From assembly GCF_011075055.1 (NCBI RefSeq), contig NC_058138.1, positions 21,984,928 to 22,048,927 of the forward strand: a stretch of DNA of 64,000 bases, in the 5' to 3' direction. The notes under the pieces are model-generated. The model was not told the origin of the DNA, made no database searches, and worked only from the letters and a program-made list of their open reading frames with translations. Source of the stretch: Mangifera indica. Taxonomy: Eukaryota > Streptophyta > Magnoliopsida > Sapindales > Anacardiaceae. Position numbers and translations under genes: made by a program. Positions 12,598 to 24,590 of this stretch are shown here, one piece after another (position 1 is the first letter of the stretch; each line of letters begins with the position of its first letter).

Positions 12598-15500
12598 TAA
12601 ATTAATCAAACATTTCTTATGGACACATTCCAAGAATGAGTTGACTAAGAATAGGGTTCTTTATTGGTTACTTACCTAAGAGATTACACAAATTTCAATT
12701 GGCAAATCAATGGCAGAAGGTGGAAAAGACTGAGAATTGAACATGGTTTTTCGGTAGTTGAAGGGTATTAATAGAAAGTGTAAAAGGTGGGAAGAAAAGA
12801 AGTAAAAGACTGCTGAAAAAGTGAAGAAGAATTACAACAAACAAGAAACAAACAAACGGGCTTTAGGTTGAGGGTTTTAGGCCCCCATATTCATTCAAAT
12901 GAAACACCTAAGGAAACAGCAGGCAATAAAGGCTTCTATTTCCATAGAAGAATGGGAAACAAACAAACAATGAAGGAATTGATTGACAGCAACTGCCTGC
13001 CTTTCTCGCCTAAACCTTACCAAACCTCGCGGAGTGATTCGTGGCGCAATATTTTGACTTGATTGCCCCATCTAAGTGTTGGGGTCTGTGCGGGCTGCCA
13101 CTTGTGCCGCCTCCCGTTTGTCGTCTAGCTTGACTTGGGCCACCGGCCTATAAAATTTCCGAACAAATACAAACAAAAAGACAGCCTTAGCTTTCACGAT
13201 AGGGAATTAGAAGTCAAACATACACCATTATTTATTGTGGGCTGCGCTGACTGACTGGTCTTCTTTGCTTTGCCCAAATAAGATATACTAATCTTATTTG
13301 CCATTTCCGGTTGCCGAAAACCAAGAAAATCGGTGGAAATCCGGATGAACGTGGGAGAGTTGGAAATGTTGAATTTTCTTTGAATTTAAACAGTAACATT
13401 AACGTGGGAAGGAACGAAATTTGCTGAGTTTATATATGGGGCAGTTTTGTCATTTCACAAAACCTGGGCATTTTTGCTTAAACCTAAATATTTTGGGTAA
13501 TTTCGCTTAGACCCCCTTAATTTTGACTAATTTTTAAAATTTCCCATTAAAAAACTACCAGCGCCAGCACCATCACGGAAAATTAATTTGAAATTGCATT
13601 TCACCCATTACATTGAAGGTGGTTATTTCATTGAAGGTGATACTGACAGCTTTTAAAGTTTGAGAGCAGGTAAGGATTTTGAACTAACCATAACATATTT
13701 AATAGTTATATTTAAAATTTTGAAATGAAAAAAATAAAACGAGACAAAAAGGATAAATTGGTCTTTGTAAATGTTACAAAATAGTTTTCTATCTTTAAAG
13801 TTTTTTTCTCAAAAAATGATCATTTATAAAAATGATACATGTGTTTCAAAGCTAACAATAAACATCTTTTGATTAGAAAACATATTTCTGTCACTTTATA
13901 CTCATTTCTTTTTATTCACTCATGATAGTAATCAATAACATCCTATCACCTTTTTTTTTTTTATTGTGATCTTATTTTCAGCATAATCGTTTCAAAAGTT
14001 AATACTCACTTCGTCAAAACATTATTTCAGTGTTATTAATACATAATTATAGACTTAACCTTTCGAGCAATGGAACCGTATTGAAAAATGACTTTATATT
14101 AAAGTTTTTCTTCAAATTTATTTTTCACCACCATAGTGGATTATAAAATCCATTATCGAGTCCTCACCCGTTACTACCGTAACTCTTTTCATGCAAAACT
14201 TCGAATCACATGCATAAATTAATGCAGAGAAATTACATCAACAATATAATATGTTTTTGTTAGATGTTAAATTTTGTAAACATTTAGGTATCAAGGGGTG
14301 TAAAGTATATTTGTCAAACAGGAGGGTGAGAAAAAAGTCAACAATGAATCACGCGATGAAGGGGTTTTTTTAATTTACTGTACTGTGTATTAGTATGAGT
14401 GAAAGGAATAGAATCATAGACTTTGAATTAATTACAACATCCATTCTTGAATTTCATTCCCCCACCGCCACTTGTTAATTGGACTAACCACGGCATTCAT
14501 TAATAAATATTCTCCCCTTCTCCCCACACACCCCCTAACTATACCAATATTATATGTAAGGCATCTAAATTTTCACACCAGTCCTTAAATTTCTGAATTT
14601 CATTTCTCAAGGTTTGAAGAAAGTAACAATTTCTTTTACTATTCAAAATTTTATATTAAAAAATTGATTAGTTTATCATATAATGATTATAATACATTTT
14701 GAGTGATTATATATATATATATATTTGTTTTTATTTTTTAAAATTTTGAATACAATTAAATACATTAATAAATTTTATTAATTTATTCATATAAATTGAT
14801 ATCATGATATATAATTAAGTAATGTGATTTTTTTTCACCTACTTTTATATTAAATCTAAAACTAGGTATTAAAATTTTTTTTTATGCATGTCTTAGGTGT
14901 ATTTATTACGGTCCTCGTGCCTTGAGAAGGAAGTTTTACGACTCCATTTGGGTTGAAGTGATTGTTTCTTGAATGCAGTTGTTTGGGGTTGCATTCAAAA
15001 GCTAGATTGAGCATGATGAGTTTCTGGTTGGAATTTCATTGTTATTAAGGCCCATGCAATGTCTCTTTATGGCCATTATAGTATTTCCTTTCTTGTTGGG
15101 TTCAACAAGCACCATGTAGGCTTCTCTTTGAATCACTTCCACCGTGAATGTATGTCACCACAAGATTATATGGTTTTTCATCTTTATTACTAAGAGATGG
15201 AGAATTGGTCTTAAATGTAAAATTTTATTTCTTCCCTTAAAGTTGCACTATTCATCAATAGAATACAGTTTGCATACTGCCGCACATGTATTATATTTGA
15301 TGAAAGTGAGTATATATTTTTTGTTTTTAATTTTTATAATATAATAAACTATGTATATCTAATTTTGATTATAATATATTGACATTAAATCTTGACACCT
15401 CCAATTTATCCCATTCCTCTTGTAATGAAATGGTGGTCCAATTTATAAGCACTGATCTAGAACCCAAGCAAGCGCATATGCTGCCTTGTTCACAAATGAC

Positions 15501-16041
15501 GAATAACTGAATTGAAAGGAGTATGACATGACAGTTTGATTCAAAACAGTGGGCAATTCATGATTGTCGTTGCTAGTTCTTGGCTTCATGCATGTTATTA
15601 TTATTCTCTGTTCATCAAAGCTCTTTGCCCAATCAATATGCAGCCTGCTGCACTTATTAATAACACCTCCAAATTGTCCTCAGTAGGTACCAGTTAAGTT
15701 TCAAGGTTGAGTGCGAAAAAGATTAGCTGAATATATTGAATAGAAGAAAGATATACAGTAGCTAGATCTGGGATATCATTAATGATCACTCACATAGTTA
15801 ATTATGCATGTTTGGACCACATTCACAGAAAACTTAATTTGTCTCCTCAAAAACTTAGATAGAGCCATGCAAACAACAGAAAGATGTACGGACCAATGAC
15901 ATTTATAAGGTTTTTGTACTTGTTTTAGACTTAGTTTTTTGGTTTAAAAGAACTGAATAATGGATATTTAAGATGGATATATAGAGGATGGATGGCAGAG
16001 AGATCTAGATATGTTGTGTTAAGATTGGCGTTGGGAAATAC
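12598..16041. other. Intergenic region, no intact gene
   Basis: Mostly AT-rich non-coding sequence. Around 13434-13560 there is a stretch (GGGGCAGTTTTGTCATTTC followed by ACCTGGGCATTTTTGC) that looks like the terminal region of a large Mutator-like element, but I found no partner end. Short open frames at 12868-13062 and 15144-15344 show no recognisable motifs. The last part must contain whatever remains of the promoter of the broken MYB gene. Confidence 0.45.
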
Positions 16042-16798
16042 ATGGGAGGGATTGCCTGGACTAAAGAAGAAGATCACTTGCTTAAGACATTTATTCAGCG
16101 GCATGGCGAAGGGAAATGACAATGCATTCCTGTTTTGGCTGGTTTTATTATTAACTACATCCATGTCCATTTGAACATTGTTTATTTTGGTGTTCCATAT
16201 TTATAAGCATCATGCATGCAAGTGCAAACTTCATATTTTTCTTCTTCAGTAGGTCTGAAAAGGTGCCCCAAGAGCTGCAGATTGAGATGGATGAACTATC
16301 TGCGTCCGACCATCCGGAGAGGGACTTTTGCACAGGAGGAAATCGATCTCATTATCAAGCTTCACAAGCTCCCCGGGAATAGGCAAGTTTTCTTCAAGTT
16401 TAATTTTTATCTCAAACATATTATAAATGTTTATTTTAATAAAATGGTTGGTTGTTTTGTTAACTTTCAGGTGGTCACTGATAGCTGGCCGATTGGCCAG
16501 AAGAACAGGTCATGATGTGAAGAACGACTGGAATTGTCACCTCAGAAAAAGACTCAGCAAAAAGAAGCAAATCATTGCTTAAGTGCAAGATACTTGGCCT
16601 CCATCGGGAAATAATAACGCAACTGCCGGAGTAAATCCACCACTAGAATGCATAGATCAACATGGAGAAAATAGTTCAACAACTCCATTTCAGTATGTGC
16701 AAGAAAGCTGTGAAGAAGGAGCTGAGTTCATAGGCTTTGATTTTGAAGATGCTAGATTGGGTTTGAGTTCTGCTGAAAGCAGCAGTTGCAGGAAGTAG
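16042..16798 (+). pseudogene. R2R3-MYB transcription factor gene, interrupted by nonsense codons
   Basis: Exons 16042-16141, 16253-16382 and 16471-16582 (reading on to 16798) reproduce the standard three-exon R2R3-MYB layout. R2 begins GGIAWTKEEDHLLK and continues in exon 2 with [14 protein letters not shown]3 contains [16 protein letters not shown] and [13 protein letters not shown], which satisfies the [DE]Lx2[RK]x3Lx6Lx3R motif for binding bHLH partners, as in flavonoid and anthocyanin regulators. Two in-frame stops break it. A TGA at 16117-16119 replaces the tryptophan of GEGKW in R2. A TAA at 16580-16582 follows IIA, after which the frame stays open to a TAG at 16796-16798. The exon 2 donor is GC (ATAG|GCAAGT), a known rare class. 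The first stop leaves only 25 residues, so no DNA-binding domain can be made unless the sequence is misread there. Confidence 0.8.
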
Positions 16799-17164
16799 GA
16801 CTGGGATGATTTTGATTTTGGACATGAAGGTCAAAAACTTTGTATAACTTGCTAATTTTAGTCTACTGTCTCTTTATTGGTCTTTTAATTGAATAATAAG
16901 GTGTGTGCGTAGAGTATATATTAATAAATAATTTTAAATTAAAGATAAATAATATTTAATTATATAATAATAAATTATATAAATATCTAATTACATATTA
17001 AGATACTCAAAATTTGAACCAATTTGAGTATGAAAATACAATTAAAATCTAGAGTTGATCTTCTAAATATGGAAAAATTCATATACAATCAATTTTATGA
17101 GATGTATTTATTTCTTTCATTAATTAATATCTAAGTTTTAGATTATTGTAATTCATATAATTTA
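16799..17164. other. Short intergenic gap, no gene seen
   Basis: AT-rich 3' flank of the MYB relic leading into the MULE-MITE at 17165. I see no other structure. Confidence 0.5.
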
Positions 17165-17849
17165 GGGAAAAGAGTCATTTCCTACTTAAATTTTAGTCTA
17201 ATTTTAAAATCATATTCATAGTAAATGAAAAACTTAAACATCTATGTATATATTAATTGTCATCCAAATTTTTAGTTAGAAGTAAGAGTAAAATCATCAC
17301 TTTATCTATAAGCCCTAAAACCATAAAATTTATATAATTCCCCCTTCCACAGGTTTTAAAAACTAACACTTGAACCTATTTTTAAAATTTAAAAAATTTA
17401 GATTTCACCTCTAGGGTTTATTTCCTTCTCTAGCCACTATCATTTTGATCGACAACCAACATTTTTCACTCATCTTCTAGATCTAACTACAAAGGATAAT
17501 TGTTCGGACATAACGATGAAGCATCGTCCTTCGTCAAATCTTCTTGATTTAGACGATGAAAGGTCATCTTTTATAGGAGAAGAGCCACTAGAGATGAAAC
17601 CTAGAAAAGAAAGAAAAGTGAATTTTCTAAAGTTTAATTGTAGGGGTAAATGTGAGTTTTCTAAACTAAGGGGGGATCATATAAATTTTTTAGGTTTTAG
17701 GGTTTATGAGTAAAATAATAATTTTATCTTTATTTTTAACTAAAAATTTAGATGGTAGTTAACCTATAGATGAATATTTGAATTTTTTGATCTATGAGTA
17801 TGATTTTGACTCTATACTAACATTTTTGTGGAAAATTTGTCCTTTTTCC
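17165..17849. mobile_element. Long-TIR Mutator-like MITE, copy c, upstream of array gene A
   Basis: The left end GGGAAAAGAGTCATTTCC pairs with a right end whose complement is GGAAAAAGGACAAATTTTCC. The flanking 9-mers TATAATTTA and TATAATTTT match at eight of nine positions, the target-duplication length of Mutator-like elements. The right end lies 231 bases before the ATG of paralogue A, so this element may form part of that gene's promoter or leader. Confidence 0.75.
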
Positions 17850-18080
17850 TATAATTTTTTAACCTATTATAGATTTATCTCTATTTTCTTTAGGACTTCC
17901 GTAGACCCGATCCGACCGGTTTGTAACCGGGTTTTCACCAATCTTCCGGTTCATCGTACGTCCATCCGTTCCAAACTGATGAGAGAGCGCGTGTGTTTCT
18001 TCATTTGCCGCATTCTTCTTCTATTTCTTGGGGAGGCTGAAGATCTCTAAAACCATTGAGCTCTCTGGTATTTTATCTTC

Positions 18081-21000
18081 ATGGCTTATATTCCACCACA
18101 CAAGAGACATTCAAAGGATTCAGACCGTCCATCTCCAACTCCAGAGCTGCTTGCGCCGCAATTCAAGAGGAATTTGAACTTGAGATCATCTCGCCATGAG
18201 AAGATTGTCTATGCAGACCAGTCGATAAACAGATGGCTCTCTGCTGGTTTGGATGATAATCACCAATTTCCTGCATCTGCCTACCTCGAGCCGATTTTGG
18301 AACCCATTGAGCGGTTCATAGGGGAGAAATCCCTAGTTTTAGTGAACAATCATGCAGCTAAAGGTAGTTTTAGAATTATCTTACTATATTGAAATTCGTT
18401 ATAGTGTTTAAGGAGTAGTATTGATCATTTTCTCTCTTGTTTCTAGGTGATGATGAAGTGGGAGGGAATATATCAAGACGACCTTGGGAATTTGTAGCTG
18501 AAAATGTGTGGCCAGATTTATTGACCTCTTTTGACAATCTGAGGAACAAAATAGAGTGCAAAGAGCTAGAGAAAGTAAAGCTGAAATTGGTTGCTAGATT
18601 CGGCAAAATTCTTTTTCGAGGGTAAAAATTGGTTTGTTTTATCAGCTTGAATGTTGCATAATGCTTTCTTGATTTCTCTTTCTGTAGGAATGTTTTATAA
18701 GCCAAAATGACTAAGACTAACATTAGAATCTTATACAATACTAAGAATTGGCAATTGAAATAGAGGGAGATTATGAGGTCCTCTACCTATTCTAATGGAA
18801 GGGATAGGAGTGAATTATATCTCTGAATCAGAAATTTAGGGTAATATTTCTTCAAATGCTTAAGAAAAGAACATTAAAAACGATGATTTATCATGCATGC
18901 CATCTCTTGGCCTTTGATTTGGCTGCTTTTCTTGTTATGATTTACTAGTTCACTCAAGCCATCTGTTGACTTCCTTTGACCGTTGTGAAGATGGAAACAC
19001 TTTGCAAAATCACATATCTTGCATTGCTGTTGATGCTTTGCCTTACCTGAGGATTACTTGATTGTTGGTACTAGTAATTCATTAATCATTTCCCCTGCCT
19101 GACTTTCTTGTTGACCGTTCATATAACATATTTTATTGGGACAACAATCAATCTACCGGCTGACCTATATTTAACAATGTAATGATGATACTCTATGTAC
19201 CAAATGTATTTTCCCTTCTAGTCATGTTTGGAGCTCAATTAGTTTGTAATGTGAAGCAACCATGTGTACTTATAGTTTGTGGCATAAAATTTGGACTAAG
19301 CTGCTATTATAATATTAATCTTTGTGATGCAGTACAAATTCTGTGAACATAGAAAAGGTCAAAAAACATCCAGTCACTGAAACCACTTTGAAACAATTGA
19401 GGAGAACATTTTATACAAATGTTCCTACATCTTATATGGAAAACATTATACATGGAGTTGTGCCAAAAATAGGAGTTGATTTTAAAGCAGATAATGATGT
19501 CTACCATATCAAGGCAATTGTTCTTCTAAACATCTCATCTATTACAATAATGTTACTTGTACTTCTTATAATTAGTTATTGACTTTAATTTCATCATTTA
19601 GGTGGTGGATAGCACACGACCAAAGTCAATCATTTCATGCAAATGTAGAGTAAAAGAAGATAAAACGTTTGAGCTCTACAAGGCTAGTTTTCTGTTACTT
19701 ACAAGCTTATATATGTGGATAATATATCAGCTTTTTCATGAATATTGCCATTATTTTAACCTATTATAAAAATAAATCAGTGTTGTGCTAATAGTATGAC
19801 GGAGGTCAATGCTTCAATTTCATGATCATGTTTCTTATACATTCATGTTTATTTGCTTTTATAAAGTCAATGAAACAAGACTTTTGCTAAAATTAATTAT
19901 ACAAGGAACAGTAGAGGTAAATGAAGCTGTCAGTAGTATCTATTTGTATGTTTTTGAATAAAAAGAAAGTGGATTGAGCTGACTTTCTGAGATGAATTTT
20001 TATGTAAAAAGTGATGGAATCATGGAACTACTGTAATAAAAACAAGAAAAGATGAAGATACAGGATTAGGATAGAAATTTTTAGAACTTGATTAAGTATT
20101 ACGAGAAACCTTTAAATGCAGTTCACCATTAACAAAGCAGAAAAGTAGTATTTCAACTTTTGAATTGTTTGTAAAGGACTTGCTTATATAGCAGTAAGAA
20201 GTCCCAAAATAAACCAAACAAGTCAATTTGATCTAGCCGGTAGATAGTCATCTAAAAAGCCAAGTATATCCATTGTTATAGGTGTGATCCTGAGTGTTAA
20301 ATTGCAAAAACATTGCCCATTATGAACCAACCTGAATTTCCCCTCTTGAAGAGTGCCTTTTGCTTCATTGGATTTGGATTTGGTAATATACCAGGGACAC
20401 AAATAGGGGGTGTTTCTGTGTTTGGTTCTAAACCCCGGTAATCTATCATTTATTATCAACATGACCTTATTTGATTTGTAAAGTAAAAAATCATTCTAAT
20501 AATCTTCTATAGCCTAAATGACATAACAGATAATATAATGGGGTAATCTGATTAGCACTTTTATCTTAGGTATTAAAATATTATCGAGGTAATTTTATTT
20601 TATTTTTTACAATTTTATATGTGCTTATTAAAATTTTAGGAAAAAAATGTTCCCAATCTTCAATTAAAATAATGTAACAAGAAGAATATTTTAGAAAAAA
20701 AATATATTTGATGACAACTTAAAAAAAAAATTTAATTAATTAACTTTATAATTTGATAACATGAAAAAAAACTAATATATTATTAAGAGGGAGAGTATAT
20801 TAAAAATACACAAATCAAATACTTTAACATAAGATATATTAATTTAACCAAATACAATACTAATTTATATATATTAATCTTTTAAGGACATAAAAATAAA
20901 ATTATTGCCAACCAAACACAATAATTATTTATACATATTAGTTTTACAAAAAATAATAATAATTTATACTTAGTAATTTTTGTGGTAATATTTAATTTTT

Positions 21001-23322
21001 AGTAATAAAAGAGTATCCAAACCAAATGCACCCCAAATACCTCTTTGGATTAATTTGTTTATTTATATTTTGAATTGCCAAAAAATTTATATTCACTTTA
21101 AATTTATCTTAATTTTGTATGTAGAGCCTCATGCTCAATTGAAAATATTTTTTTTGTAGATTGAATTAAGCCCGATTCGTCAAATGGCCACAGACATATC
21201 ATGCGTGGATAAGAATTTAGACCTGAGGCTGATGTTATGCTTCAAGAGTATTGTGACTGACTTAACTGTAAGTTATTGTGCAACCCTGTGCATTAGATGC
21301 TCTGGGTAGAAAATTTAGCATAACTTTGTTTCTTTTGATTGTGTCAGTTTTATCTTTGTCATTATTAATCAGAATGTTTATTATATTAAACAAAGAAAAA
21401 AAATTTAAAGTGGTCGAAGGAAATCTTTGTTTTAGAACTTGATTTTATCTGACCAATTTCTATTTTTTGAGGGATAAAGAAAGAAAAAATACAAAACAAA
21501 GCTAAAACAGTTGAACATACTGTCATATATATAATCCCTTTTGCGCTCAAAATTACAATCTATGAGAGTTTTCTCTCTAGAAATTATGAAAGTCAACTAA
21601 TGGTTAAAGTGAAAAGCAAAATCATTGGAATCGAAGTTGCCAACATGTAGTCTTAAAAAATTGTAAAGCTTTCGCACTGTGAAGTTCCTTGTTTGATTTT
21701 TTTTTTTTTTTTTGTTGGAGTCAATATTTTAAGAGTAATAATGTAAGAATCAAAAGGAGCAGTGGTTTAACATGTATCTATAGAATGTTTTTAGTTCATA
21801 GTTGTTTCGGTTATCCCTGAGAATGATGTCTGTAATCAAATTGATTTTATGCATTCTTCCAGGATGAAGAAATGCAGAGCCTCAAAAATCTGATTAATTC
21901 AGCTGTTTTAGATCCTGGAGTGAAGGGTGGTTTGAGATGGCCACTAGGGAAGTCAAACTCGGGGGATCGATACCATGTTAGTGGGGTTTGGCACACAGAA
22001 ATTAAGTTGTATGAAAGCACATCACTGAAGCTCAAGGTAAGACATGCTGATCGATTTAGTTTTGAGTCTTCTACTGGGGAGTCTGCAGTGGAGATTACTC
22101 TGAAGTTGAAGCGATTAGCTTCAGACATACTGGTAATTGTTATTTATTGCTATTTAGAACTTTATCATTGAAGTGGTAATTTTCTTGCACTTGTTTTTAT
22201 TTTCCCCATTGTGTTGCAAAACAGTTACAGCATAGAAAATTTCGTTGAAATGCAAAATTTGTCAAAAAGTTCTATAAACATTTTGAACATGGGAAAAGGA
22301 CTATTTCCCACCCAAATTTTAGCCCTATCTCAAATTCACACTCACGGGAGATGAAAAACCTAAATACCCACCCATGGGCTAACTGCTGTCCAAATTTTCA
22401 GTTAGAGATAGGGGTAAAATCATCATTTTACCTATAAAATTTAAAATTTTTATCATTTCCCCCTCCAGGTTTTAAAAACTGACACTTCAATCCATTCTCA
22501 AAGTTTGAAAAGTTTAAATTTCACTCTTAGGGTCTGTTTCCTTCTTTGGCCATCATCATTCCGACCAACGACGAGCATTTTCCACCGATTTTCCATCTCC
22601 GACTTTAAAGGATGACGAAGGACGACCTTCTGGATGACAATGTGTCGTCCAGATCTGGAAGAAGAGACAAAGGACAACGCTTTGTCGTCCAGACGTGACA
22701 ACGAAGCGTCGTCCTTCGTTTGTCCTTCCAGATCTAGACGACATTTTGTCATCCAGATTTTGGTGATGAATGTTGTCCTTTGAAGCCGGAGATGAAAGAA
22801 TGGTGGAAAGCGTCGGCCGTCGGTCGAAATGATGGTGGTTGGAGAAGGAAGCAAACCTTATGAGTGAAATCTAAACTTTTGAAACTTTGAAGATGGGTTG
22901 AAGTGTCAATTTTTAAAACCTGGAGGGGGAAAGTGATAAAAATTTTAAAGTTTATAGATAAAATAATGATTTTACCTTTGTTTTTAATTGAAAATTTGGA
23001 CAGTAGTTAACCCATAGGTGAGTATTTAGGTTTTTTATTTTCCGTGGGTGTAAATTTGAGATAGGGCTAAAATTTGGGTGGGAAATAGTCCTTTTCCCTT
23101 TCAACATAGAAGATCATATGAAATTATTTTTGAGCTTAGCTGTGTTAAGTTTAATGATTTATTTTTGCAATGAATCATATGAAGTACACGACCGTTTAGT
23201 GTTTCTTTTGTGTCAATATCCAGGAACGGAAGGTGGACACTGATACTATCTATAACATGTTTAAGGACACTTTAGGGTTGATATGGGATCATTTTCTGAG
23301 TTGTGAGCACTTCTTGACATGA
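18081..23322 (+). CDS. Array paralogue A: plant-specific protein of unknown function (MAYIPP.KRHS family)
   Basis: Seven coding exons: 18081-18363, 18447-18621, 19333-19513, 19602-19682, 21160-21267, 21863-22132 and 23224-23322. They give 398 aa and keep frame throughout. The N-terminus MAYIPPHKRHSKDSDRPSP is basic and serine/proline-rich. Then follow RRPWEFVAENVWPDLL and LVARFGKILFRG (exon 2), TNVPTSYMENII (exon 3), DLRLM (exon 5), LINSAVLDPGVKGGLRWP (exon 6) and [14 protein letters not shown] sequence in the last exon (here [10 protein letters not shown]). I recall this family as DUF7903 of unknown function; there is no signal peptide or membrane segment. Two donors are GC instead of GT: AAG|GCAATT after exon 3 and AAG|GCTAGT after exon 4. 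Intron 4 holds an AT-rich repeat and intron 6 a MULE-MITE. Like copy E, its last exon ends early (FLT then stop). Exon positions are well supported by the four paralogues; function is unknown. Confidence 0.8.
20490..21056. repeat. AT-rich dispersed repeat (family 2), copy i, in intron 4 of paralogue A
   Basis: The sequence shares long AT-rich blocks (such as AATAATTTATACTTAGTAA and the end CCAAACCAAATGCACC) with stretches at 25456-25877, 52022-52440 and 56700-57135. It looks like one copy of a MITE-sized family, but I could not define its ends here. Confidence 0.4.
22291..23098. mobile_element. Long-TIR Mutator-like MITE, copy d, in intron 6 of paralogue A
   Basis: The left end GGGAAAAGGACTATTTCCC is matched by a right end whose complement is GGGAAAAGGACTATTTCCC. 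Imperfect inverted similarity extends some 250 bases from each side, so a transcript could form a long hairpin. The 9-bp flanks TTTGAACAT and TTTCAACAT differ at one base. The element accounts for most of the length of intron 6, which is far shorter in the other paralogues. Confidence 0.8.
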
Positions 23323-24590
23323 GCAACTTGCGCCAAGCTTGACCTACTGTGAAAAATGTTAATGTCGTTATGGGAATTCTTGTAAATATTTGTTATAAAA
23401 TATTTTTGCTGCCTCTTTCTTTCCTTTTTAATCCTTGTAAGAACTTAATAGGGTACAAGTTTGGCATTTCAACAAGGGTATGCTTGGTAAATTAATGAAG
23501 ATTGGCAAAAAGACTATTTCCCACCCAAGGTTTACTGAAATGATAAAATTTCACCTTTTCAGTTTTAAAAAACCAGATTTTTATTTGTCATTTATTTATA
23601 TTAATGAATTTATTAAGTAAAAAGATGAAAAAATTATTTTACATAGAATTTTTTAAATTTCTCTTATTTCTTTTATTCTTTCTGGTATTTCTTTGCAATA
23701 TTTTTCTTTTTATTTTTTCTCCTTAATTTTGTTTTATTTAACAAAACTTTGGAGATAAATATAATTTTTAAAAATTTTCAATGCTTTTTAAAAATTCAAA
23801 AAAGTTTGGAGGTGTTTTGATTTCTTTTAAATTTTAATATACCTTTTAATAGTATTTAAAGTGATAATTATAACCAAAATAACTAACAAAAAGTAATATT
23901 TTAATATTAGAGTTTTAATAATTTTTAAAAAGTTCATAATAAATTTTTAAATTAATAAAAATATGTTAATAATTTAATATCTATATACGGTTTTATAATT
24001 TAATAAAATGTAAAACAGTGATTTTCAGAAAAACTAAATAATGATTCATTAAGAAAGGTTAATGATAGTGAGAATTCAGTATTTTGCGACATAAATCATT
24101 GGAATTGTGGACATAGTCATTTGGCGAATAAAGGTCGTTTGACTGCACCGGTTGACAGGCCTCTCAATTTTGTGCTTACGCGCGTAGCGGTGTAGTTGAC
24201 TGTTTAGTTAGTTGAAGCGGGGCAAGAATTTTCAGGAGGCAAGAATTTTAGTAAACGATTAACCAATTACGCTCAACAAATTTAGTAAGACTGTTTAGTT
24301 GAAGCGGGGCAAGAATTTTCAGGAGGTATAATATAATTTGTTTTAAATTAAGAAGTTTCTGCGTCATTTACAAAATCTGAATGGTTTTTTTTTTTTTCCC
24401 ACAAATCCATGACCCACCAGGGACGGGAAAAGGGGAAAAGTCATTTCAAGTTAACAACTTGAAGAAGTTTGCCGGCTAACGACATCTCTCTTTTTGGTAT
24501 GCGTATACTTTAGTGGGGTGATCAGCTTGGATCCGAAGTAAACAAGCTGACCAGTTTTTGAAATCTGTGTTTCTTTCAATTGGGGTCGTA
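23323..24590. other. Intergenic region between paralogues A and B
   Basis: At 23506-23540 there is an unpaired MULE-MITE end (AAAAAGACTATTTCCCACCC) with no partner nearby, probably a truncated copy. AT-rich sequence follows. From about 24050 the sequence resembles the 5' flanks of B, C and D. Within it, a 29-base block (GTTGAAGCGGGGCAAGAATT then TTCAGGAGG) occurs twice, at 24211-24239 and 24298-24326; one version of this block is found upstream of C (about 34024) and of D (about 47184). Confidence 0.5.

Noticed and set aside
12868..13062. 64-residue open frame (MRVLGPHIHSNE)
   Set aside because: No family features; the region looks like ordinary non-coding flank.
22498..22854. Open frames in intron 6 of paralogue A
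   Set aside because: They lie in the inverted arms and centre of a MULE-MITE and have no transposase or gene motif.
24558..24590. Upstream extension of paralogues B, C and D (reading KSVF.SIGVV before MDKR)
   Set aside because: It has no ATG and lies in the 5' leader; the first ATG at the MDKR position is shared by B, C and D.
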